From: Leptospira saintgironsiae
GTDB taxonomy: Bacteria > Spirochaetota > Leptospiria > Leptospirales > Leptospiraceae
DNA length: 64,000 nt
NCBI RefSeq assembly: GCF_002811765.1
Contig: NZ_NPDR01000006.1
Span: forward strand, 1-64,000
Reading direction: 5' to 3'
Shown: positions 56,730 to 64,000 of the stretch, piece by piece
Position numbering within the stretch: the first letter of the stretch is position 1
How the letters are laid out: the number at the start of each line of letters is the position of its first letter
The notes under the pieces: model-generated
The model's input: the letters and a program-made list of their open reading frames with translations, nothing else
Database searches by the model: none
What the model was told of the DNA's origin: nothing
Program-made: the position numbers and the translations under genes

Positions 56730-57458
56730 ATGAGATTTTTATTCTTTCTTCGGCTTTTGGATTTCTTCTTTCCTTTACTCTGTGGGATTTGCGGCAGAGA
56801 AGACTTCTTCTCCTTAAAAATAGGCCTTTGTAAAAGATGCGCCTATGCTGCTCGGACTTCCAAGCCATTATACAGATGTAATTTATGTTCTTCTCCTTTG
56901 TCCGATGCGGAGAAGGTTTGTGAATTCTGCGATTCCAGAAATGTATTCTTTACAAAAGTTCTTAGCCTCAGGGATAGAAACGATTTGCTGGGGGAATTAT
57001 TAAATAAACTCAAATCGAATAAAGAGTATCCAGTTTCTATTTTTCTTTCTTTGGGGATCAGAAGGGCATTGAGAGAGCTGAAGACCTTGGATCTGGACGC
57101 GTGTATCCTTCTGCCTAGTTATTCAAAAAATAGAATTTTCAATTCAGATCTCAGACCGTTCTCTCCGAGCAGTAGATTGTATGAAGAAACAAGGAGAATA
57201 TTAAGAATTCCTTTAGTAGATCCATTAATGAAAACGAGTCCAGAAAGACAGGCAGGCAAAAGTTTTTCAGAAAGATTCTTTCATGCATATTCTGCTTGGG
57301 AGATTAAACCAGATTGGAAAGATCGTTGTCCTTCTCACGTATTATTATTGGACGATGTCTTTACTACTGGTGCGAGCGTGAACGAAGCGAGTCGAATTTT
57401 AAAGAAGAATGGTACAAAGTCGGTTTATGTTTTAACCTATCTAAGGGTCTCGGATTAA
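56730..57458 (+). CDS. ComF-family phosphoribosyltransferase-like protein
   Basis: The 242-aa protein has four CxxC pairs near the N-terminus (C18/C21, C34/C37, C50/C53, C64/C67), a double zinc ribbon, and a phosphoribosyltransferase fold with the PRPP motif LLLDDVFTTGAS. ComF proteins take part in natural DNA uptake in some bacteria, but the family is also found without competence and the substrate is unknown. It is followed by dinB after 42 bp, possibly in one unit. Confidence 0.88.
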   Translation: MRFLFFLRLLDFFFPLLCGICGREDFFSLKIGLCKRCAYAARTSKPLYRCNLCSSPLSDAEKVCEFCDSRNVFFTKVLSLRDRNDLLGELLNKLKSNKEYPVSIFLSLGIRRALRELKTLDLDACILLPSYSKNRIFNSDLRPFSPSSRLYEETRRILRIPLVDPLMKTSPERQAGKSFSERFFHAYSAWEIKPDWKDRCPSHVLLLDDVFTTGASVNEASRILKKNGTKSVYVLTYLRVSD

Positions 57459-57500
57459 ACTTGACCATTCTATATATCCGTTTAGTATAGATTGGAGAAG

Positions 57501-58604
57501 ATGATTCGAAAAATTCTACATGTAGATATGGATGCGTTTTATGCTTCTGTAGAACAAAGAGATAATCCGAGTTATCAGGGCAAACCAATCATTGTTGGAG
57601 GTCCTCCGGATTCCAGGGGAGTTGTATGCGCTGCAAGTTATGAGGCAAGAAAATTCGGAGTTCGATCCGCAATGCCTTGTTCTCAAGCAGCAAGGCTTTG
57701 TCCTTCCGGGATTTTTGTAACTCCTCGTTTCGAAGCATACAGAAAAGTATCTTCCAAAATCAGACAGATCTTTTTAGAATACACTGACCTTGTAGAGATG
57801 CTTTCCTTAGACGAGGCATTTTTAGACGTCACTGAAAATAAGAAAAATATTCCCTATGCGAGTGAGGTTGCCAAAGCAATTCGAGAAAAAATTTTCGAAG
57901 AGACTCAGTTAACTGCATCTGCAGGAGTTTCGATTAATAAATTTTTAGCCAAGATTGCAACGGACCAAAATAAACCTAATGGAATGACAATCGTTCGTCC
58001 TGAACAAATCGAAAAGTTTATAGATTCATTAGATGTTTCTGTATTTCCGGGGATCGGAAAAGTTACATTAAAAAAAATGCATGCACTTGGGATTAAAAAA
58101 GGAAAAGATCTAAAAGAAAAAAGTTTGGAGATGTTAGGCCAAAATTTTGGTAAATCAGGTCGCTGGTTCTTTGCTGTTTGTAGAGGCTTGGACGATAGAC
58201 CTGTAGAACCTTTTAGGGAAAGAAAATCCTTAGGTGCAGAATCTACTTTTGCTAAAGATCTTGAAAATAGCTCTGAGATATTTAGGGAGCTTTCGGACAT
58301 TGCAGAAGAACTAGAAAGACGGCTTTTACAAAAATCTTTTCCAGGAAAAACAATCACTCTCAAAGTAAAATTTTCAGACTTCACACAAAAGACCAGAAGT
58401 ATTACCGAAGATTATTCCTATATGGATAAAAATGAACTATATCGGATCGGATCCAAACTTTTGGAAGAATTCATATTGGAATCTGGCAAATCTATTTTTC
58501 CGATCCGTCTATTAGGCTTAAGTCTTTCTCATCCGGAAAGTATTTCTAAAAATTCACAAACCAAGATTGAAGACGAAGAAGATCTATTTCCTTCTTTATT
58601 TTAA
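57501..58604 (+). CDS. dinB: DNA polymerase IV (Y-family)
   Basis: From ATG 57501 the 367-aa protein has the Y-family catalytic residues HVDMDAFYASVE (D9, D11) and LSLDEAFLDVT, helix-hairpin-helix (VFPGIGKVTLKKM) and the little-finger domain with SLGAESTFAKDL. It copies damaged templates with low fidelity. No beta-clamp-binding motif stands out, though the C-terminal DEEDLFPSLF is a plausible one. An in-frame TTG at 57492 exists but lies within GGAGAAG. No SOS box could be identified with confidence. Confidence 0.93.
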   Translation: MIRKILHVDMDAFYASVEQRDNPSYQGKPIIVGGPPDSRGVVCAASYEARKFGVRSAMPCSQAARLCPSGIFVTPRFEAYRKVSSKIRQIFLEYTDLVEMLSLDEAFLDVTENKKNIPYASEVAKAIREKIFEETQLTASAGVSINKFLAKIATDQNKPNGMTIVRPEQIEKFIDSLDVSVFPGIGKVTLKKMHALGIKKGKDLKEKSLEMLGQNFGKSGRWFFAVCRGLDDRPVEPFRERKSLGAESTFAKDLENSSEIFRELSDIAEELERRLLQKSFPGKTITLKVKFSDFTQKTRSITEDYSYMDKNELYRIGSKLLEEFILESGKSIFPIRLLGLSLSHPESISKNSQTKIEDEEDLFPSLF

Positions 58605-58605
58605 A

Positions 58606-59355
58606 CTATTTAGAGGTATCTCCATCTATCCCAGAAGGCACTAGGTTTGCGATTCCCTGTCTGAGATTTGCCCATTCTTGCCTGCATTTTTTGTCTGAAT
58701 CTTTCTCTTCATTATAATGAAGCATAGATCTTCCTGCTGCAAGTCCTGCTAGTTTAGAATTATCGAATATTTTCCAGGCTATACTTAATATGAACAACCC
58801 TACAAATGGGAGAGCAATCTTTAAGATCCCATGATGTTTGGAATCCATAATCGATCCTAAAAATGTGCAAATAGAGCCGATGCTGAATAGATACCAACCT
58901 ATATAAAAATAATCTTCTGCGATCTCGGAAGCATTATTGATCATATATCTACAGAAGGATCCATCCATCTCTAATAATTCTTTTTTTCCCGAAGGAAGAA
59001 TGTTTTCTATAAACGGTTTTTCTAATCTAGATTTTCCCAAATAAGGTTGGATCTCTAAGAACAGATTGATCCCCAAATATAACATTCCAATGAAGAAGAG
59101 TATAAAAAAAGGTCTGTATAAAAGTTTGGTCCTTTCTGTAGATCTATAGAGTTCCAATTCGGACTCTGGGACTCCCATCTTTTTGGAAATTCTATCCTTG
59201 TATTGTTGGAAGGCTAGGTTATCCATAAAAGGAATATAATCCGTAGCAGGAAGAGAATCTTTTGTTTCTTTACTTTGAAGCCAAACATTTACTTCGTTTA
59301 AGGCTTTGGTTTTAGAAACCTTGAAATAGGGAAAAATAAGACGGATCAGAAACAT
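58606..59355 (-). CDS. Hypothetical membrane protein
   Basis: I do not recognise this 249-aa protein. It has an N-terminal soluble part with many charged residues (about 10-75), membrane segments near 82-103, 150-168 and 178-195, and a charged C-terminus. There is no signal peptide. It converges with dinB (stops one base apart) and lies downstream of recQ on the same strand after 105 bp. Confidence 0.7.
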   Translation of the reverse strand: MFLIRLIFPYFKVSKTKALNEVNVWLQSKETKDSLPATDYIPFMDNLAFQQYKDRISKKMGVPESELELYRSTERTKLLYRPFFILFFIGMLYLGINLFLEIQPYLGKSRLEKPFIENILPSGKKELLEMDGSFCRYMINNASEIAEDYFYIGWYLFSIGSICTFLGSIMDSKHHGILKIALPFVGLFILSIAWKIFDNSKLAGLAAGRSMLHYNEEKDSDKKCRQEWANLRQGIANLVPSGIDGDTSK

Positions 59356-59460
59356 ATTGTTTTCCTAATGTATAAAATCAGCAAATGGATTGGCTGGTCA
59401 GATTAGGAAATCTTTAAGATGTATGCAAGGCGATTTTCAGGGTCCAGAAAGTGGAAAAGA

Positions 59461-61326
59461 TCAAAACTTCTCTAAAATAGCTAAAATTTCTTTCCCATAT
59501 TGTCTAACTTTGGCTTCTCCCATACCTTTGATTGCCATTAGATCCTCTAGGCTTTCTGGTCTTTGGGAGACGATCCGAACAAGTACAGGGTTTTGGATCA
59601 CCATAAACTTCTTCCATTTATTGCGTCTCGCGATCCTGTCTCTGAAATTTTTAAGTTCGTTCAGGATGAGTTTATCCCCGCTAAGTGGAACTTTTTTACG
59701 AGGTTTTTCCGGATCATCAAAAGATGCTTTAGGTTTTCCGAATGCAGTTAGATAAATTTTAGGATATTTATCTCCTTTGATGGATAGTTTTTTGCCCTTC
59801 TGCCAATCTTCTAAAAGTTTTAGAATAGATTCTTCAGGAACATGCTTTAAAGAAGAATAATATTCAGATTTATCTAATCTTCTGCGAAGTATGTCCTTGG
59901 ATTTTGCTCCTCTTAATGTTCCTGCGATGATCTTTTTGCCAAATTTTGCAGGATACTCTGAGATTAATCCTTCGATCGATTTGATCTCATCTGGGTCGAA
60001 GATATGTGATTCTTTCTCCTTTTTTTTCTCTGCCTTTAATCTTTCTCTTTCAGTGTAAGCAAGTCTTGCAGAATGAGAGGACGCAGAGTCGGCGCAAGTG
60101 TCGCAGGAACCACAATTAGATATTTCTTCTCCGAAATAATCACATAAAATTTTTTGTCTGCAATCAGGAGAACTTACGTAAGATTTTACATGGGAGAGTA
60201 GAGTTTCTCCCCCCTTATAATTTGCTTCCTTGGATAAAAGAAAACTTTGGACGCTTAAGTCCCCAGGTAAGAAGAATAATACACAATCCGAATTTTTACC
60301 GTCTCTTCCTGCTCTTCCAGCTTCTTGGTAATAACTTTCGAGAGAAGAAGGCACCTGATAATGAAGAACCAACCTAACATTCGGACTATCTAATCCCATT
60401 CCGAATGCATTTGTGGCTACGAGTATATTCGTTTTTCCGGATGAATATCCTTCTTGTGCTTTTTCTCTACTGGAATCGGTTCTTCCAGCGTGATACTTTC
60501 CTACTTTGTATCCTGATTTGCGTAGAAGTTCATAAATTTCGTCCACTTTTGCGCGAGTTGAGCAGTAGATGATTACTTTTCCAGAAACTGATTTTTGAAA
60601 ATTACCCTTTTCTAATATTTCTAAAAGTAAATTTTCTTTTTCTCTTTCTGAGTCTGGGTATACCACTGAAAATTTTAAATTTTCTCTGGCATATGTTCCC
60701 TGTACATGTAAAGGGAGTTTTAATCCTAAACTATCTGAGATATCCTTTTTGACCCTATCGGTCGCGGTAGCAGTAAGGGCAACCCAAGGAGTCCCTTCTT
60801 GTAAATAAGAACGTAATGTATGAAGTTTTCTGTATTCAGGACGGAAATCATGTCCCCATTGTGAGACACAATGTGCCTCGTCGACTGCCATCAAACTTAC
60901 TGGAAGTTTTGGAAGTAGATTTAAAAAAGAACGTGAGACTGCTCGTTCAGGAGAAATATATAATATTCTAATCTTTCCCGTGGCTGCAGAAGATAATACT
61001 CTGACTTGTTCTAAATCATCTTGAGTCGAGTTGCAATAAGCAGCTTGGATCCCTCTTGCCTTTAATCCATCTACTTGGTCTTTCATGAGTGCGATCAATG
61101 GAGAAATTACTACCGTAAGAGAATTAGATTCTGCAAAAGAAGGTAATTGGTAGATGAGCGATTTTCCTCCGCCTGTAGGAAGAATTGCGAGTACATCTTT
61201 TTTTCCCAATAATGATTGGACTGCTTCCCATTGGCCTTGCCTGAATTGGGAGAACCCGAAATGGGTATGTAGGATCTTTTTCCAATCCTCTATCGAAGAG
61301 GAGACTGTTCCAGTGTTTGCAGACAA
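59461..61326 (-). CDS. recQ: RecQ family ATP-dependent DNA helicase
   Basis: The 621-aa protein has Walker A TGGGKS (51-56), DEAH (149-152), the helicase C domain ([19 protein letters not shown]), a zinc-type cysteine set ([18 protein letters not shown]) and a C-terminal HRDC domain (about 540-620). It unwinds recombination intermediates. The start is TTG at 61326 with AAGGAAGAAG upstream. It follows the MnmC gene by 15 bases, so they are probably cotranscribed. Confidence 0.93.
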   Translation of the reverse strand: MSANTGTVSSSIEDWKKILHTHFGFSQFRQGQWEAVQSLLGKKDVLAILPTGGGKSLIYQLPSFAESNSLTVVISPLIALMKDQVDGLKARGIQAAYCNSTQDDLEQVRVLSSAATGKIRILYISPERAVSRSFLNLLPKLPVSLMAVDEAHCVSQWGHDFRPEYRKLHTLRSYLQEGTPWVALTATATDRVKKDISDSLGLKLPLHVQGTYARENLKFSVVYPDSEREKENLLLEILEKGNFQKSVSGKVIIYCSTRAKVDEIYELLRKSGYKVGKYHAGRTDSSREKAQEGYSSGKTNILVATNAFGMGLDSPNVRLVLHYQVPSSLESYYQEAGRAGRDGKNSDCVLFFLPGDLSVQSFLLSKEANYKGGETLLSHVKSYVSSPDCRQKILCDYFGEEISNCGSCDTCADSASSHSARLAYTERERLKAEKKKEKESHIFDPDEIKSIEGLISEYPAKFGKKIIAGTLRGAKSKDILRRRLDKSEYYSSLKHVPEESILKLLEDWQKGKKLSIKGDKYPKIYLTAFGKPKASFDDPEKPRKKVPLSGDKLILNELKNFRDRIARRNKWKKFMVIQNPVLVRIVSQRPESLEDLMAIKGMGEAKVRQYGKEILAILEKF

Positions 61327-61341
61327 GTTGAAACTTCTTCC

Positions 61342-63279
61342 TTAATCTAGATTTCGGATTTTGCGGTATAGAAATCTTGAGGGATGCAGAGAGGAGTACA
61401 AGCTATTTTCGATAGATAAAGGTTCGTTTAAAAGAATCTCCGCCAAAATTTCCCCTCCCAATAGGGAAGTCAAAACTCCCCTGGATCCCAAGCCACCGAA
61501 CACAAACAGGTTTTTTTGCGGTTCTAAAAAAGGGAATTCTTTCTTCCTATTTTTTGCGAGACCCATACCGGAGTATATTTTTCGAAAAGGCTCCGGAGAA
61601 TGGACTGGGCCCAGGATTGGAAATCGATCTGGAGTTTGGGATCGAATCCCAACGAAATCGGAGCGAATATTGATCTGTTTCCAGTGGACACCTAGAAATG
61701 TCTTTTGAGAATATTCTAAAATTTCCTCTCTATCTTTAGTTCTCGGATTTGGATCTAATTCGAATTCATCAAATGTAGAGCCGTTTACTCTGATCCCATT
61801 TTTAGAAGGAGTCAGATATTTTTCTCCCACATAGATGGGATCTTTTTCGGATTCTATATTCTGATCTTCTAATATTTCTAATTGTCCTCTAACGGACCTA
61901 AGGGAGAAGGGCGACTCTTTCCATAATCCTTGTAATAAACTTTCTATCCCGAAAGAATTTGCTAAGATTAAAACTTCTGTCTTACTTAAAATTTCTTTGT
62001 TCTCGGAGAGTAATGTCCATTCTTCTTTTTCGAAAGAGATTGATCCTATATTCCCTTGTTTGAGTAGAATATTCGGATGATCTAAAAGTTTTTCTGCTAA
62101 TGCAGGAGTATCCGTCCAAAAACCAGCAGGATAGAAAATACCTTTTGCATTTTCGGGAAATTTTTCTCCAAGTTCCGTTTTTAATTCCGCCAATTCATTG
62201 GATAAAAAATGCGCCTTAACACCTTCTTCCAATCTTTCCCAAGGAAGATCTTCTCCCGAGAGTTGTAATGTACCAGAGATTTGGTAAGAATCCTTAGGTA
62301 AAAGATCAGAATAGCGACGGATAGAATTTCCTAGACAACGAAGAGTCCATAAACTGGTTGGAGTTTCTCCTTTGGTAATATGAGGATGAGAAACTGCCAT
62401 TGGAACAGAAGATGCACGTAACGCGTTATGATCATCCCAAACTTCTACCTGAATTCCTCTCCAAGCAAGTGCTCTTGCGATATTTGCTCCTGCAAGCCCA
62501 GCCCCGAGCACGGATACTTTTTCAGGAATTTTAGAAGAGTATGTTTTTCTTAAAAATGGGATCGGATTTGTATCTGGTTCCGGTTCGGATCCGTAAACAC
62601 CGATCAGCATTTCTCTCTTTCTTCCATAACCTGGAATTTTAGAAAGGGAGAAGCCTGCACCGCTCAGACAATCTTTGACGCTTCTTGCCACAGTGAATGT
62701 GGCAAAGCTTGCATTCTTATTTGAAAGTCTTTTGAGTTGGATAGAAATATTTTCTCCCCAAAGGTCTGGGTTTTTAGAAGGTGCGAAACCATCTAAGAAG
62801 AATGTATCGAATTTTCCGGATGTTTCTAAAAGAAGCTGGGTAGCATCTCCTATCCATAGATCCAAAATCAGATTTTCTTTTTCGAATAGAAACGTATTAC
62901 ATCCAGGAACGAGTAATTTATATTTTTCTAAAAATAATTCTAGTAATTCGCTAAGCTCGGGAAACGCTGAGATTGCTTTTAGAATATCATCCTTTTCTAA
63001 TGGATATTTTTCGAAGGAAGTAAATCTTAGGATTCTGGCGTTAGATTTACTTTTACAATTTCTCCAAAGCTGCCAGGCGGCGAAAAAATTTAAACCAGTC
63101 CCAAATCCTAATTCTAAAATTGAAAATATATGCTGAATTTCAGGAGAAGATAATCTTTCTTCCAATCTGTTTCCCTTTAAGAAAACATGTTTGGTTTCTT
63201 CCAAACCGTTTTCTGGAGAAAAATAAATATCATTAAATTCTCTGGAAACTGGGGTGCCGTTTTCTTTCCAGTCTATCAT
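61342..63279 (-). CDS. mnmC: Bifunctional tRNA mnm5s2U modification enzyme MnmC (MnmD-MnmC fusion)
   Basis: The 645-aa protein has an N-terminal methyltransferase (ELGFGTGLNF at 56-65, DGFAPSKNPDLW at 163-174) and a C-terminal FAD-dependent oxidoreductase with SVLGAGLAGANIARAL (256-271). The two domains perform the last steps of 5-methylaminomethyl-2-thiouridine synthesis at the wobble position: removal of the carboxymethyl group and methylation. The full fusion of about 650 aa is as in E. coli MnmC. It overlaps the start of the barrel-like gene downstream in coordinate but upstream in transcription (ATGA). Confidence 0.93.
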   Translation of the reverse strand: MIDWKENGTPVSREFNDIYFSPENGLEETKHVFLKGNRLEERLSSPEIQHIFSILELGFGTGLNFFAAWQLWRNCKSKSNARILRFTSFEKYPLEKDDILKAISAFPELSELLELFLEKYKLLVPGCNTFLFEKENLILDLWIGDATQLLLETSGKFDTFFLDGFAPSKNPDLWGENISIQLKRLSNKNASFATFTVARSVKDCLSGAGFSLSKIPGYGRKREMLIGVYGSEPEPDTNPIPFLRKTYSSKIPEKVSVLGAGLAGANIARALAWRGIQVEVWDDHNALRASSVPMAVSHPHITKGETPTSLWTLRCLGNSIRRYSDLLPKDSYQISGTLQLSGEDLPWERLEEGVKAHFLSNELAELKTELGEKFPENAKGIFYPAGFWTDTPALAEKLLDHPNILLKQGNIGSISFEKEEWTLLSENKEILSKTEVLILANSFGIESLLQGLWKESPFSLRSVRGQLEILEDQNIESEKDPIYVGEKYLTPSKNGIRVNGSTFDEFELDPNPRTKDREEILEYSQKTFLGVHWKQINIRSDFVGIRSQTPDRFPILGPVHSPEPFRKIYSGMGLAKNRKKEFPFLEPQKNLFVFGGLGSRGVLTSLLGGEILAEILLNEPLSIENSLYSSLHPSRFLYRKIRNLD

Positions 63280-64000
63280 CCAGGATTTTCCGAATCTGAT
63301 TTAGTATCTTCTTTAGGTGGAAGCCCTGCGGAGGGCAGGTTTTGCAAAGGGGGATATGCCGGTCCTTCTTCTTTTTTATGAGGCACTTTAGAAAGTTGTA
63401 TTTCTTTTCTAACCCCCATCCTGTAGGTAGTCATGTTCATGTAAAGAGAAGGAGCAGGTAACCCATTTGCAGTTGTGACCTGATTTTTGATATTCAGACC
63501 TTTACCGTCCAAATCTCCGAAACTTGTGATCTCCAAAAAAAGATAGGCATTATAAAGAATGGTTTCCGGAAAGTATTGGCCTATATTATATTCTAATAAT
63601 AAACGAAGTCCTTTTAGTTCTTGTAACTGGTTTTTGACACTGGAGACTCTATGTTCTCTTTCTATAATATCCATTCTATAAACAGCGAGACCGTATATTG
63701 GACCAACGCCAAAGTTTACATTTTTACCTTCGTAATACCCTAAATAAAGTGTGAAATACATTTGGTAATCTTCGTATGTGTATTCCATATTTCTTCCTAA
63801 CTGAGGAGGAAGAGGGAATAGTTGATTGGAAACATAATCGTCGAATGCGAGATAACGTCTTCCGTCATCAGGATAATTGATCAGATTTCCTCTATATGTT
63901 CGGGGAGAAGTTAAATTAAAGGACCAAGCGAGCCCACTTAAGAAAGAAAAAAATCCTTTGATATCTCTTGTGCCTGGGATCCTACTTGGAACAGATCCGA
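63276..64000 (-). CDS. Barrel-like protein of unknown function, truncated by the window edge
   Basis: The reading frame stays open upstream of the ATG at 63788 right to position 64000 with no stop, so the gene continues beyond the window; at least 241 residues are seen. They include aromatic alternating strands (YEDYQMYFTLYLGYYEGK, YNIGQYFPETILYNAYLF) that look like membrane beta strands, and a proline-rich charged C-terminus (KEEGPAYPPLQNLPSAGLPP). An outer-membrane role is possible but unproven. It overlaps mnmC by four bases. Confidence 0.65.
   Translation of the reverse strand, partial: GSVPSRIPGTRDIKGFFSFLSGLAWSFNLTSPRTYRGNLINYPDDGRRYLAFDDYVSNQLFPLPPQLGRNMEYTYEDYQMYFTLYLGYYEGKNVNFGVGPIYGLAVYRMDIIEREHRVSSVKNQLQELKGLRLLLEYNIGQYFPETILYNAYLFLEITSFGDLDGKGLNIKNQVTTANGLPAPSLYMNMTTYRMGVRKEIQLSKVPHKKEEGPAYPPLQNLPSAGLPPKEDTKSDSENPG

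Noticed and set aside
57905..58384. Antisense frame over dinB
   Set aside because: Composition reflects the coding strand of dinB; no independent evidence.
62675..63136. Antisense frame over mnmC
   Set aside because: Shadow of a well-supported conserved gene.

Overview
The window looks like chromosomal DNA of a Leptospira species (Spirochaetes). The evidence is a low-to-moderate GC content, frequent TTG and GTG starts, spirochaete-style lipoprotein signals, 7TMR-DISM sensor proteins, and the gene content around one complete S10-spc-alpha ribosomal protein locus. I cannot resolve the species. Coding density is very high. No gap exceeds about 245 bp; the largest are 48566-48810 and 47826-48061, and both hold inverted repeats. 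I saw no rRNA, tRNA, CRISPR array, insertion sequence or prophage.

Layout. Positions 1-7.6 kb hold the start of an unidentified gene running off the left edge, a membrane fatty-acid/sterol hydroxylase, a metallophosphoesterase, and a three-gene operon (GMC oxidoreductase, alpha/beta hydrolase, short-chain dehydrogenase) that probably oxidises a lipid or sterol-like substrate. Positions 7.6-16 kb are a signalling block: two adjacent paralogous 7TMR-DISM receptors, one with an adenylate cyclase output and one with a PP2C phosphatase output. They are followed directly by a cyclic-nucleotide-gated potassium channel, a DUF1761 membrane protein and a PAS histidine kinase. The cyclase-channel pair suggests a local receptor-to-cAMP-to-potassium circuit. 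Positions 16-26 kb hold a di-heme cytochrome lipoprotein and an RCC1-repeat lipoprotein, a YdeI-family protein, a metallo-beta-lactamase-fold lipoprotein, a questin-oxidase-like protein, a three-gene DNA alkylation-repair cluster (AraC-Ogt, 2OG-Fe(II) oxygenase, AlkB), and a TetR-glycosidase operon preceded by a near-perfect 51-bp palindrome.

Positions 26.3-44 kb hold an EF-G/TetM-like GTPase, tuf, and then the ribosomal genes rpsJ to rplQ with secY, adk, infA and rpoA in the conserved order. A clear intrinsic terminator lies between rplO and secY, and another ends the locus after rplQ. The gene before tuf is an EF-G paralogue of about 624 aa where many bacteria carry fusA. Several products (L17, L29, L14, RpoA) have lineage-specific extensions or insertions.

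Positions 44-64 kb hold a GT-C type membrane glycosyltransferase, a SpoIIE-type phosphatase with TPRs, and an SRPBCC protein. Next is a regulated cluster of a class III aminotransferase and two class II aldolase-like proteins, one of which has lost metal ligands; it sits divergently from a TetR regulator across a 15-bp palindrome. Three tandem outer-membrane-barrel paralogues follow, then ComF, DinB, an unknown membrane protein, RecQ, the bifunctional tRNA-modifying enzyme MnmC, and a barrel-like protein running off the right edge.
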